64,000 bases of DNA from Mesostigma viride (lineage: Eukaryota; Streptophyta; Mesostigmatophyceae; Mesostigmatales; Mesostigmataceae). This document shows, piece by piece, positions 10,476 through 21,057 of this stretch. The position numbers and the translations under genes were made by a program. The notes beneath the pieces were generated by a model that had not been told where the DNA came from, ran no database searches, and was given only the letters and a program-made list of their open reading frames with translations. Location of the stretch: the NCBI GenBank assembly GCA_009746045.1, contig RPFO01000448.1:1141065-1205064 (forward strand). Direction: 5' to 3'. The first letter of the stretch is position 1, and the number at the start of each line of letters is the position of its first letter.

Positions 10476-12160
10476 CATGATAATATTGAAACACCTATCT
10501 ATTCTAATGAAAAGACACTTGTCAAACAAAGAGCACCCACATCTGTTCAGTGAGTGACACCGGTTGGCATGACCACTGCATGGTGTCAGACTGTTGTCAG
10601 AACACTGTCATGTCAGATCCTACATGTCAGATCCTATACAGTATACTTGTCAGATCAGTTGCCACTTGTGCTGCCAAGACACTAGGAAAGCTGTGACAGG
10701 CCATAACTCACTAAATACTTGTCCAAATTAAACCGGGACAAGTTCTGTAGAAACGTTAAAACAAACTCTATCTCAGTGGCCAGTCAGCAGCACTGTCTAG
10801 TCAGGGCAGGTGGGTACAATACAAGGACCATGTCCTTGACAGAAGGCATGGTGGCCTTCCCCACTTGGCCCACCTATTACAGGTTGAAGGCCTTAGAAGA
10901 TGAGATGGCTAAAGCTGCGGGGGTGGAGCAGAGTGAAGTTGGTATACCTTTAATTGTTAGTGCCAGCCTAGAGGTGGAAGTCATTGAGGCCATCATGCAC
11001 ATATATATAGAGAAGGTGTGCGATCGAAGTGCAGCTGGACCTGGCGGGTGGGTTTGATATTCAGATCCAGGTAGATGGAGCCCATCTCACCCGTGGTACC
11101 AGTCAAGCCACCATTGTTGCCAACATCACACCGAGCGATCCGCAGTTGAAGCTCAAGGTGAAGGCCCAGTCACCGTTTGGTTTGTGCGCAGTGCCTGTGT
11201 ACAAGGGCTGTGATAGCAAGCACGATGTGTTGCAGGGTGCCTTCACGCGTGTGTTAGGGGAGTCGGACACAATCAACAAGAACCATGGCATTTTTCACCA
11301 GGACTCTGCTAGGTTGGTGCCGTTGACAAGGGTGGTGGTGGGGGGAGACAAGCATTATGTCAACGCTGAAAGGGGGCAGAGCACATGCGCGCACACCTTC
11401 CCATGCAACAAATGGCTCTGCCCCAAGGCCAAGTTCGGCTACCTGGAAGAGTGCAAGGCCTATCCCCTGCGCACAACCGCCCTATCATGCCAGCTGGCCC
11501 ATGTCTGGGATGTGAAAAAGCAAGGCCCCTTTAAGTGCAAGGGATGCAACGTCACGTTCACCACGCAGGCCCAACTTGCCAACACAAGGCCCAGCCCTAC
11601 CAAGGCTGCTGCACATGCCCTAGATCACTATGGCCAGCGGTGGGGTTGCACCCCCATTCTTCCCATCGAGCATGATGACCACCCTGATTGCATCCTCCAC
11701 CTCCTGCTCAACGTCGTGTGCTCCCTGGTTGACCACACCCTCCTGGCAAACTTGCTGAAAAGCCAGGAGGAGGCAATGCTCAAAACGCTGCACGAGGAGT
11801 GTGGGGTGTACATCAAGGCTAAGCATGTGAAGGCTACCTCCAAGAGTGGCAATGCCAGAGCCCCTGAGAAGCCCACCATCATAGGCAGGGAGGCACTCTC
11901 TTTGCTAGAGAAATTCGATGTATGCGTGGACAAGTTGGGGGAGGATCTCCCACCTGGGAAGGGTGAGGCCATTTCACTTGCCTGGGAGTCTACGCGAAGC
12001 CTGTGGGTCACCCTCTCTGATCCGGATTTCAAGGATGATGGCCCCGGGGGAGCCAAGCGGGCACACAAGGCTAGTGAGGTGCAGGAGCAGGCAGAACTTT
12101 TATTCAGCGCCTTCTTGCACATTGCCACACCTGAGGCTGTCACAACGTACATGCACGACC

Positions 12161-12262
12161 CCCGGCCTCCCTCCTTCTCGCCGTGTATATAGGGTTGAAG
12201 GTTCCTTTACTCTGTATTGGCACCCACGTGACGCAGTCACGTGCTTATTAATTAATTAATTA
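12161..12262 (+). mobile_element. 102-bp LINE-tailed insert (SINE-like or truncated LINE)
   Basis: Flanked by the direct repeat ATGCACGACC (12,151-12,160 and 12,263-12,272). Its last 40 bp match the LINE-B 3' end: the hairpin CACGTGACGCAGTCACGTG plus a TTAATTAATT tail. The first 60 bp do not match LINE-B, so it is either another subfamily or a SINE that borrows the LINE tail. It interrupts the unclassified transposon ORF. A duplicated copy lies at 14,746-14,847. Confidence 0.75.
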
Positions 12263-12470
12263 ATGCACGACCTTGTTTGCCACATCCCCTCCCAGGTCCT
12301 CAAATTTGGGGACCTGCGCCTCTACGTACTCTCAGGAGGGGCTGGAACACATGCACCACATGCGCAAGGAGGACACCAAGCGCTGCACCAACCACCGTTC
12401 AAAGCTGGGCCGTGATGCCAAGGGCAAGGGTATGGGGGTGTCCATGTTGACGCAGGGCATGAAGGCTGAC

Positions 12471-14226
12471 GGTGGGCGTTGGTTACGCACCCCACTCCGG
12501 CCACCCAGAACAAGACCGCAAGGACTTCTTTGCAGCGCTGGAGAACCTGGCGAACGGCATCCCTGGTCGCAACTACCTCGCTCTGCTGCTGGACGCCAAC
12601 GCCACGCTACCACCGGGTACTGGCGGATGTCAGCACGCCCCCAACGGTACGGTCTCCAATGCCAACACCGAACTTTTTGCTGATTTGCTTACGACATGCG
12701 ATTTGGTCACTGCCAACACGCGCTTTCCACATAGTCCAGATGCTTTGGTCACACACACCTCGCCAACTGGCACTGAACGCTGCATTGACTATGTTGTAAT
12801 ACGCAAGCGTCATCAAGGATCTGTACTAGCTGCTCGCTCGCATGTGATCGATCCCCCTGGTGCGCTCCGATCATCGCATCGTCACCGCCCGCATCCGCCT
12901 GCGATTCCCCTCGCCCTTTCGTAAGCACGTGGCACCACCTGATTTGCGCACACTTCAGTTGCTCGAGAAATCTGACGACGCTCTGGAGGACTTCCCTGAA
13001 AAACGCGCCCACAAGCGCGCCGCAGAGGCGTTCGTCGACGCGCTGGACATCCCGGCCAGCCACGCCCAGCTGTTCGCTGCCGGCCCGGCATCGGCCCTTC
13101 GGCACCTCGCTGACAAGCTGCCCGCGGCCGGGGCCCTACTGCCCCCCCGCCGCCCGCCCCGCTTCACCAGCCTGCACCGGCTCCCCGCCGTCATCCAGGC
13201 CCGGCAAGCCCTGCGCGACAACCGCGACCCCGCCCGCTACGCCCGCCTCAAAGCCGATTACCACTCGGCCATCCGGCAGGCGACTAAGGAGCAGGAGGAC
13301 CTTCATGTCCGCGAGTACTTCGCCCACCTCAAGGACCAGCACGGCAAGTACGCCTGGACCCGCCTGCGTCACGCCCAACGGCCCGCCGGCGGCGCGCAGC
13401 CGGCGCCGCGGACGCTCTCTGGCTCACCGCAGCAGCAGCTCGACCAGTGGTATTCCTCCCAGTCCCGGCTGCTCGGCGCCCCCCGCCGCCTCCGCCGCTT
13501 GCATGGCCCTCTGGCGGCCGCACGCCTGGCAGTAGCACCGGCGGACGTCCCTGCGCCGCCCACGCCGCCCGCCGCTGAGCAGGACTACACGTACCCAGCC
13601 CTGACGGAACCCCTGGCCCACCCCAACGAGCTCCCGCCGTTCACCGAGCTCGAGCTGAGCACCGCCGCCAAGCAACTCCGCTTCTATGCTGCCGTTGGAC
13701 CTGACCAGCTCCCAGCCCCGGTGATTAAGCTGACGGCGCTCACGGGGTTCCTGCTTGACGTCTGCAACCGGATCCTGCTTGCCGACGCGCCGCCGATTCC
13801 TGAGTGGCAGCACAGCTACCGTATTATGCTGTACAAAAACAAAGGTTCCCCTGACGACCCCGCCAACTACAGAGGAGTCTGCATCCAGAGCGCCGCACTT
13901 AAGTTGTTCATGCGCATGATCCTCAACCGCCTTCGTTCTGCTCTCGACTGTCACCTTGGGGAAAGTCAAATGGGCTTCCGTCCTGGGCGCAACACCGTCA
14001 TGGCCATCTTCGTCGCGCGTCGCCTCTTCGAGGAAATCGCTCTCCTGCAACCTGGTGAGTTTCCCGCCATCCTGATCTTCGTCGACTTCATCAAGGCTTT
14101 TGATTCTGTCCTCTGGGACGCTCTATGGGCTGTACTTGCTCGCGCTCGCGTCCCCACTCCCCTGATCACCGTCATCCGCACGCTGTATGAGGGGTCGACC
14201 ACTTCGGTGCGCACTCAACACGGCAT
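12471..14226 (+). pseudogene. LINE-B ORF2, 5' half (duplicated partial copy)
   Basis: Partial copy of the LINE-B ORF2 in the first unit of the tandem duplication. It begins inside the apurinic endonuclease domain (YAPHSGHPEQDRKDFF...; DANATLPPG; CIDYVVIR; SDHRIV region). A GATC duplication near 12,847 breaks the frame. From about 12,860 the frame is open through RT motifs (YRIMLYKNKGSPDDPANYRG, MGFRPGRNT, FVDFIKAFDSV) until the duplication junction at 14,226. The region the second copy has shifted at a C-run is intact here, so the two copies are broken at different places. Confidence 0.75.
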
Positions 14227-15055
14227 GGGGTTGCACCCCCATTCTTCCCATCGAGCATGATGACCACCCTGATTGCATCCTCCACCTCCTGCTCAACGTC
14301 GTGTGCTCCCTGGTTGACCACACCCTCCTGGCAAACTTGCTGAAAAGCCAGGAGGAGGAAATGCTCAAAACGCTGCACGAGGAGTGTGGGGTGTACATCA
14401 AGGCTAAGCATGTGAAGGCTACCTCCAAGAGTGGCAATGCCAGAGCCCCTGAGAAGCCCACCATCATAGGCAGGGAGGCACTCTCTTTGCTAGAGAAATT
14501 CGATGTATGCGTGGACAAGTTGGGGGAGGATCTCCCACCTGGGAAGGGTGAGGCCATTTCACTTGCCTGGGAGTCTACGCGAAGCCTGTGGGTCACCCTC
14601 TCTGATCCGGATTTCAAGGATGATGGCCCCGGGGGAGCCAAGCGGGCACACAAGGCTAGTGAGGTGCAGGAGCAGGCAGAACTTTTATTCAGCGCCTTCT
14701 TGCACATTGCCACACCTGAGGCTGTCACAACGTACATGCACGACCCCCGGCCTCCCTCCTTCTCGCCGTGTATATAGGGTTGAAGGTTCCTTTACTCTGT
14801 ATTGGCACCCACGTGACGCAGTCACGTGCTTATTAATTCATTAATTAATGCACGACCTTGTTTGCCACATCCCCTCCCAGGTCCTCAAATTTGGGGACCT
14901 GCGCCTCTACGTACTCTCAGGAGGGGCTGGAACACATGCACCACATGCGCAAGGAGGACACCAAGCGCTGCACCAACCACCGTTCAAAGCTGGGCCGTGA
15001 TGCCAAGGGCAAGGGTATGGGGGTGTCCATGTTGACGCAGGGCATGAAGGCTGAC

Positions 15056-17914
15056 GGTGGGCGTTGGTTACGCACCCCACTCCGGCCACCCAGAACAAGA
15101 CCGCAAGGACTTCTTTGCAGCGCTGGAGAACCTGGCGAACGGCATCCCTGGTCGCAACTACCTCGCTCTGCTGCTGGACGCCAACGCCACGCTACCACCG
15201 GGTACTGGCGGATGTCAGCACGCCCCCAACGGTACGGTCTCCAATGCCAACACCGAACTTTTTGCTGATTTGCTTACGACATGCGATTTGGTCACTGCCA
15301 ACACGCGCTTTCCACATAGTCCAGATGCTTTGGTCACACACACCTCGCCAACTGGCACTGAACGCTGCATTGACTATGTTGTAATACGCAAGCGTCATCA
15401 AGGATCTGTACTAGCTGCTCGCTCGCATGTGATCCCCCTGGTGCGCTCCGATCATCGCATCGTCACCGCCCGCATCCGCCTGCGATTCCCCTCGCCCTTT
15501 CGTAAGCACGTGGCACCACCTGATTTGCGCACACTTCAGTTGCTCGAGAAATCTGACGACGCTCTGGAGGACTTCCCTGAAAAACGCGCCCACAAGCGCG
15601 CCGCAGAGGCGTTCGTCGACGCGCTGGACATCCCGGCCAGCCACGCCCAGCTGTTCGCTGCCGGCCCGGCATCGGCCCTTCGGCACCTCGCTGACAAGCT
15701 GCCCGCGGCCGGGGCCCTACTGCCCCCCGCCGCCCGCCCCGCTTCACCAGCCTGCACCGGCTCCCCGCCGTCATCCAGGCCCGGCAAGCCCTGCGCGACA
15801 ACCGCGACCCCGCCCGCTACGCCCGCCTCAAAGCCGATTACCACTCGGCCATCCGGCAGGCGACCAAGGAGCAGGAGGACCTTCATGTCCGCGAGTACTT
15901 CGCCCACCTCAAGGACCAGCACGGCAAGTACGCCTGGACCCGCCTGCGTCACGCCCAACGGCCCGCCGGCGGCGCGCAGCCGGCGCCGCGGACGCTCTCT
16001 GGCTCACCGCAGCAGCAGCTCGACCAGTGGTATTCCTCCCAGTCCCGGCTGCTCGGCGCCCCCCGCCGCCTCCGCCGCTTGGCCCTCTGGCGGCCGCACG
16101 CCTGGCAGTAGCACCGGCGGACGTCCCTGCGCCGCCCACGCCGCCCGCCGCTGAGCAGGACTACACGTACCCAGCCCTGACGGAACCCCTGGCCCACCCC
16201 AACGAGCTCCCGCCGTTCACCGAGCTCGAGCTGAGCACCGCCGCCAAGCAACTCCGCTTCTATGCTGCCGTTGGACCTGACCAGCTCCCAGCCCCGGTGA
16301 TTAAGCTGACGGCGCTCACGGGGTTCCTGCTTGACGTCTGCAACCGGATCCTGCTTGCCGACGCGCCGCCGATTCCTGAGTGGCAGCACAGCTACCGTAT
16401 TATGCTGTACAAAAACAAAGGTTCCCCTGACGACCCCGCCAACTACAGAGGAGTCTGCATCCAGAGCGCCGCACTTAAGTTGTTCATGCGCATGATCCTC
16501 AACCGCCTTCGTTCTGCTCTCGACTGTCACCTTGGGGAAAGTCAAATGGGCTTCCGTCCTGGGCGCAACACCGTCATGGCCATCTTCGTCGCGCGTCGCC
16601 TCTTCGAGGAAATCGCTCTCCTGCAACCTGGTGAGTTTCCCGCCATCCTGATCTTCGTCGACTTCATCAAGGCTTTTGATTCTGTCCTCTGGGACGCTCT
16701 ATGGGCTGTACTTGCTCGCGCTCGCGTCCCCACTCCCCTGATCACCGTCATCCGCACGCTGTATGAGGGGTCGACCACTTCGGTGCGCACTCAACACGGC
16801 ATTACCCCGCCCTGCCCACTGCAGACCGGCGTCTGGCAGGGTTGCGTCCTGTCGCCATACCTGTTTATTATTGTAGTGGATTATGTTATGCGCCAGGCAC
16901 GTGCTCGCTTTGCTAGCATTGCAGGCCGTGCCCCTGGCCTAGCGATCACGAACGAGCTTGGGGAAGGGGGGCCGACTAACAAGCAGAATTTACTAGCTGA
17001 CCTCATTTATGCCGACGACATCACGCTCATCGAGAAGCCGGAGTCTGCCCAACTTTGGCTGGACTGCCTGGCGCTCGAGGCTCGGGCGGTTGGTCTAGAA
17101 ATCAGCCCCAAAACGGAGGCCCTGGCCCTCGGCATGGCAGGGCCCCCACCCACACTCCGCCTCTTAGACGATGCCGAGGTCAACTACCCTACTTCAGGCC
17201 GCTTCAAGCTGCTCGGCAGTTGGCTTCCCGACTGCGAGGACGACATGACGACACGGATCGGCATGGCGTGGGCGCACCTCCATGACCACCGCCGCTGGTG
17301 GAGCAACCCCGCCCTACCCCGGATCGTCAAGCGTGACCTCTTCAAGGTCGTCATTCTGACGATCCTGACCTACGGCGCCGAGACGTGGACACTGATGCAG
17401 GAGCTGGAGCAACGACTCGACGGCGCCGTCACCAAGATGCTGCGCAAGGCCCTTAACATCCCCTTTGGTTTCAGTGCACATTAGTAATGAGGATTTGTAC
17501 GCTGATTTGCCCTATGTTTCCCACATTATTAGGCACAGGCGCCTGGGCCTAGCCGGGCACCTGGCCCGCACAGATCAGGTAGATACATCAGATAGACTAG
17601 CTGGCACCAAGCCCGCCCAGCCTGGGCGATATGTCCTCACCTGGCGTGCCCCCGGCCGCGCGCGGCAGGGCCGCCACCCGTGGACTTTTCGTGATAGACT
17701 CGGCATGGACATGTGCTACACTAGACGTGACGGGCTCACCCCCGGGCAGCCTCCTGGTTTGTCTGTAATATGGAGGCAGATGGTGCGCAAGGATAGATGG
17801 CAAGTAGTGATGAAGGAGACCACCCCCAAGCCTGTGGGGGCTCCGCGTGTGACCAAGTATGGCATTCATAGCGATTCGGGCCGCGGTGCCCACACCCCTG
17901 TAACTAGGACCTAG
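15056..17914 (+). pseudogene. LINE-B ORF2: partial endonuclease, reverse transcriptase, C-terminus
   Basis: Endonuclease remnant (YAPHSGHP, CIDYVVIR, VRSDHRIV), then RT with FVDFIKAFDSV (motif A), QGCVLSPYLF (motif B) and YADDITL (motif C), then ILTYGAETWTL and GHLARTDQVDT in the C-terminus, ending at 17,914. Frameshifts lie at about 15,726 (C-run), about 16,080 and about 17,470. The RT core from 16,027 to 17,484 is uninterrupted. Together with the 5' truncation this makes the copy non-autonomous, although its RT domain is well preserved. Confidence 0.8.
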
Positions 17915-18007
17915 ATAGCTTATACCATCCATTCCATCCCATGTTCCGCTCCCACTGAGGGCTTACTTATGCTCACGTGACGCAGTCACGTGTCTATTAA
18001 TTAATTA
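15056..18007 (+). mobile_element. 5'-truncated LINE (LINE-B) with 12-bp target duplication
   Basis: It begins inside the endonuclease domain and ends with the hairpin CACGTGACGCAGTCACGTG and a TTAATTAATTAA tail. The direct repeat ATGAAGGCTGAC occurs at 15,044-15,055 (and in the duplicate at 12,459-12,470) and again at 18,008-18,019, exactly at the tail. Removing the element rejoins the unclassified transposon ORF in frame. This is a classic target-primed reverse-transcription insertion. Confidence 0.85.
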
Positions 18008-18119
18008 ATGAAGGCTGACAAAGTCAGGCAGAAATTGTGCAGGGAGGTGCCACTACCTCCTAGCGATACCGAGATGAGGGCGCGCAAACGCATCAATGCC
18101 ATGCCGCCTGTTGAGTAAT

Positions 18120-18484
18120 TTGCAGCTACAATGTTGGCATGCTGCATGGGTGTACGTGTAAAATGACCTTTCTAGCCCATGCGACAGCTGCCAATATATT
18201 TTCAGCAAGCTCCTCGATCCGTGAGATTGCGTGAGCATCCACATGGCCACGTACATGTGCATATTGTCAGCTGTGCCCAGCCAGTGTTTATATCGATGAA
18301 CTTTTGTGTGTGGCTCCTGGAGGTTGTGTTTTATCACTTGTGAATGGTTTTCATGTTTTAATGAGTAATCTAATTTGGAGCTGACCATGTATTCCACAAT
18401 GGCAGTTTCGCATCCATGGGTATAGTAAGCATTTGCAGTGGAAACTGGCAGGTATGGCGTTGATAACTCTACCAAATAGAATAT
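18120..18484. other. no supported gene
   Basis: Non-coding DNA between the end of the unclassified transposon ORF and the 173-bp tandem repeats. I see nothing that I can name. Confidence 0.4.
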
Positions 18485-18990
18485 GATGGGCCTGAGTTTT
18501 TGTGGAATGTCTAAAATAATGATGGCAAAGGTGCATGCAAGTTTCCAGCCTCAACAGAGCACATCTTGTATGGAAACTGCAATGAAATGTGTTGAAAATT
18601 GCGAAATAGGTGCATTTTTGGTAACATTTGTGAGCAAACTGACATCAAATAAACCATGATGGGCCTGAATTTTTGTGGAATGTCTAAAATAATGATGGCA
18701 AAGGTGCATGCAAGTTTCCAGCCTCAACTGAGCACATCTTGTATGGAAACTGCCATGAAATGTGATGAAAAATACGAAAAACGTGCATTTTTTGTAACAT
18801 TTGTGAGCAAACTGACATCAAATACCATATGATGGACCTGAATTTTTGTGGGATGTCTAGAATAATGATGTTTAAGATGCCTGCAAGTTTCCAGCCTCAA
18901 CGGAGCACATCTTGTATGGAAACTGCCATGAAATGTGATGAAAAATACGAAAAACGCACATTTTTGCTAGCATTTGGTGGCATTTTGTCA
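18485..18990. repeat. 173-bp tandem repeat, about 2.9 copies
   Basis: Copies start at 18,485, 18,658 and 18,831, each opening with GATGG(G/A)CCTGA and followed by TTTTTGTGG(A/G)ATGTCTA, an AGTTTCCAGCCTCAAC block and GAGCACATCTTGTATGG. The third copy decays near 18,990. No coding potential. Diverged related words appear near 5240-5480. Confidence 0.85.
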
Positions 18991-19217
18991 CCAAATGCGG
19001 TTGGATGACCATCAGATCTTGTGTACAGTCATTAGTCATGAGTATCAACTTACTTGCAAACAGCCAGGTCAAGAACTCTTTATTTGCATATTAGAAGGTA
19101 TTTGTTTATATTAAAATCCTGAAAAATGCTAAAAATAGACATGCCAAAAATAGGTCAGCTGAGGTCCGGTAGGTCCGGAAAGTTGCAATCCTTCTACTAG
19201 CTAGTGTCCTGAAGATG

Positions 19218-19833
19218 CTACCTACCAAGATCTAGCATGTTTCGACTATAATTGCATCGTGCAGGAGTAATAAGGCTATTTTTTGGCACTTTCAGACCGT
19301 TGTGCTTGACCTCGGCCATGTTGGAGTGGAGCTCAGGCTGCTCAGCAGTGTCTTGGCGGATAGCAGTGGATAGGGCGCCGAGTTGAGCGGCCATGTCTTC
19401 GACTTTCTGGTTGAGCTGGCGCAGGTTTGCGTCCGGGGAAGCAATTGGGGTATTGGCGGTGCCTTCGGCATCCTCGAAAGCGGCAACAAGTGCCCGGAGG
19501 CAAGGGGCCTTCGCGTAGCTTAGAAAAACAGAAAGACGGAGCTGGGGCAGCTCCAGGTCGCGAACGTCGTCCACTGAAATGGTCTCGCTAGACGTGATGG
19601 GAAAATATATCGCATTGCCGTTGTCGTGCAGGCGGTGCATGATAGCCTTCGCCTCCTTGGCAGTGAGAGAGAAGAAGCGTGCCTCGCATACCGGCTTCCC
19701 CGCCAAGCATGAAGTCCGCGGGGTTAAACTCAGCGTCGTCGATGGCGTCGTCGTCGTCGTCGTCAAGGGGGTCGTCCTCACGGATAACCTCGCTGGAAAA
19801 AGGAGCCGGAGGCGGAGGGATCTGGCTGTCCAT
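19218..19833 (-). pseudogene. possible retroelement gag-like ORF, frameshifted
   Basis: Two overlapping minus-strand frames join into one plausible protein. The N-terminus (from 19,833) is MDSQIPPPPAPF followed by an acidic DDPLDDDDDD tract. After a frameshift near 19,690 it continues with ARFFSLTAKEAKAIMHRL and ends in a predicted coiled coil (LRQLNQKVEDMAAQLGALSTAI). An acidic head and C-terminal coiled coil next to LINE debris suggest a gag/ORF1-like protein, but I recognise no specific family. Confidence 0.3.
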
Positions 19834-19844
19834 CTCGTCGGCTG

Positions 19845-19985
19845 GTCATGATATGCTGCCCATGCTGGCCAAGCCGCTGGGCGGGGGGCCGGCCAAACCG
19901 AGGTCCGTTCGGCGGTGTCACTACATGACTGCCGGTGCGAGCAAGATGTCCCGGCCTACGAATGTTGTCCTACACTGTCTAATCC
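19845..19985 (-). mobile_element. short LINE C-terminus relic
   Basis: The + strand sequence from TGCTGGCCAAGCCGCTGGG to CCTACACTGTCTAATC parallels LINE-A at 9320-9420 (the GHLART / LAGPQRLGQPGRH region on the minus strand), with many substitutions. It is a decayed fragment of the same ORF2 C-terminal family. Confidence 0.55.
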
Positions 19986-20656
19986 CCCCCACTATTTGCC
20001 CTGCTAGTACTGCATAAGGGGGGTAGGGGGGGGAGGGGGTCTCGACCCGCCCCTACCCCCTCGACCAGTCAGTACCAGGGTGTGGGGGGACCCTCAACAC
20101 CCCCACCACCCCTGGGGGTCGGGGGGAGGGCTGACCCCGCCCCCCCCCTGCACACTCGCTCCGGGCTTGTCGCAAGCCATCGAAGTAGGAGCCAGTTGTG
20201 CTGTATGTGCTCTCGCTGACAGCCCGACCAACTCAGAAATTAAATGCAAGCCGCGAAACTGCCGCTGACTCCCTACGGCTGACCTTTGATCCTATTTGCC
20301 GATGAATGCTCGATCAGGGCGCGATCATAATTTTTGCTGAAAATGCTGAAAAATCCACGCAAGTTGTGTGGCCATTTGGCAGCGCGCAGCCGCGTCCGTG
20401 TAGATCCCCGACAGCGCGCTTTCTGATTGGTGTCTCGGTGATCGAAACCCCCGATGTGGATATTTTTTGCGTTTAAAAGGTCCTTGAGTATCTACCAATT
20501 TAAGTAGTAATCAATAGACTTTCAGTAATCAACAGTTGACTTAGCTGGGCATAAACTTGTAGGATATCTCTGGACATCTCTGGCTGCATGCATTGGGTAA
20601 ACAGCTGGTCGCTACTTGTTGCCCCTGTACGTAAAGGTATTACAATTGGTTAATAT
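19986..20656. other. low-complexity C/G-rich tract and unannotated sequence
   Basis: From about 19,984 to 20,155 the + strand alternates long C-runs and G-runs (CCCCCCAC, GGGGGGGGAGGGGG, ACCCCCCCCC). The rest, up to the target site of the L1-like element, has no coding signal that I can support. Confidence 0.5.
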
Positions 20657-21057
20657 AAAAAAAGGAATTAGTAAGCACCTGCAAACCACATTGTTCTCAT
20701 GACGGCTAGCCCGGATTGCGGTTGGATTACGGGTAAAGTGCTGTTCGTAGGACGGTACAAGCTATGGTCAGTGCATACCCGGCAGGTGCTGGGTTTCCTG
20801 ACTATGCAAATACCCCCTTACCGCAGGTGCGGACGACACACTTTAACCCCTGGTTACGGAATTACCATGCACTGGCGGTTTAGTGGAGGAACCACTAACG
20901 CCTTCCCTGGCGATTCGACTTCGCCTAGAAACCCCCCCCTGAGATCTGCCGTCATTGCTAGACACGGCAAGGCAATGAGGCTTCCACCCATGGTCATCAC
21001 CCATCAGCTCAATTCCGGCACCCCACCACCACCCGACACTGACATTCTTCCTCGTTT

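Larger units (their letters stand above)
11642..16802 (+). repeat. 2.6-kb tandem duplication (11,642-14,226 and 14,227-16,802)
   Basis: The second copy is shifted by 2585 bp and is almost identical, including the end of the unclassified transposon ORF, the 102-bp insert, the 12-bp LINE target site and the 5' half of LINE-B. Differences I can see are few: a GATC duplication at about 12,847, one C in a C-run near 13,140, a GCAT insertion near 13,500, and an AATTCATTAATT variant in the tail near 14,835. The duplication post-dates both insertions. Copy 1 ends abruptly inside the RT domain at 14,226. Confidence 0.85.
10719..18120 (+). pseudogene. unclassified transposon ORF, split by two LINE-type inserts
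   Basis: One coding sequence can be followed through interruptions: 10,719-11,020; a frameshift into 11,029-12,160; a 102-bp insert; 12,263-12,470 with another frameshift; LINE-B; then 18,008-18,117, ending in a natural stop. Visible features are an N-terminal DLAGGFDIQIQVDG segment, a CKGC zinc-like pair, an HDDHPDCILHLLLNV block, and near the C-terminus a YMHDLVCHIP / EGLEHMHHMRK block. From memory, similar D-x-LHLLL and Y-x-HxLxxHVP...G-x-E blocks occur in uncharacterised transposon proteins of animals and algae. I cannot name the superfamily. It is not a functional host gene. Confidence 0.55.

Noticed and set aside
18485-18990. CRISPR-like array
   Set aside because: The 173-bp units are contiguous tandem repeats without spacers, in eukaryotic DNA.
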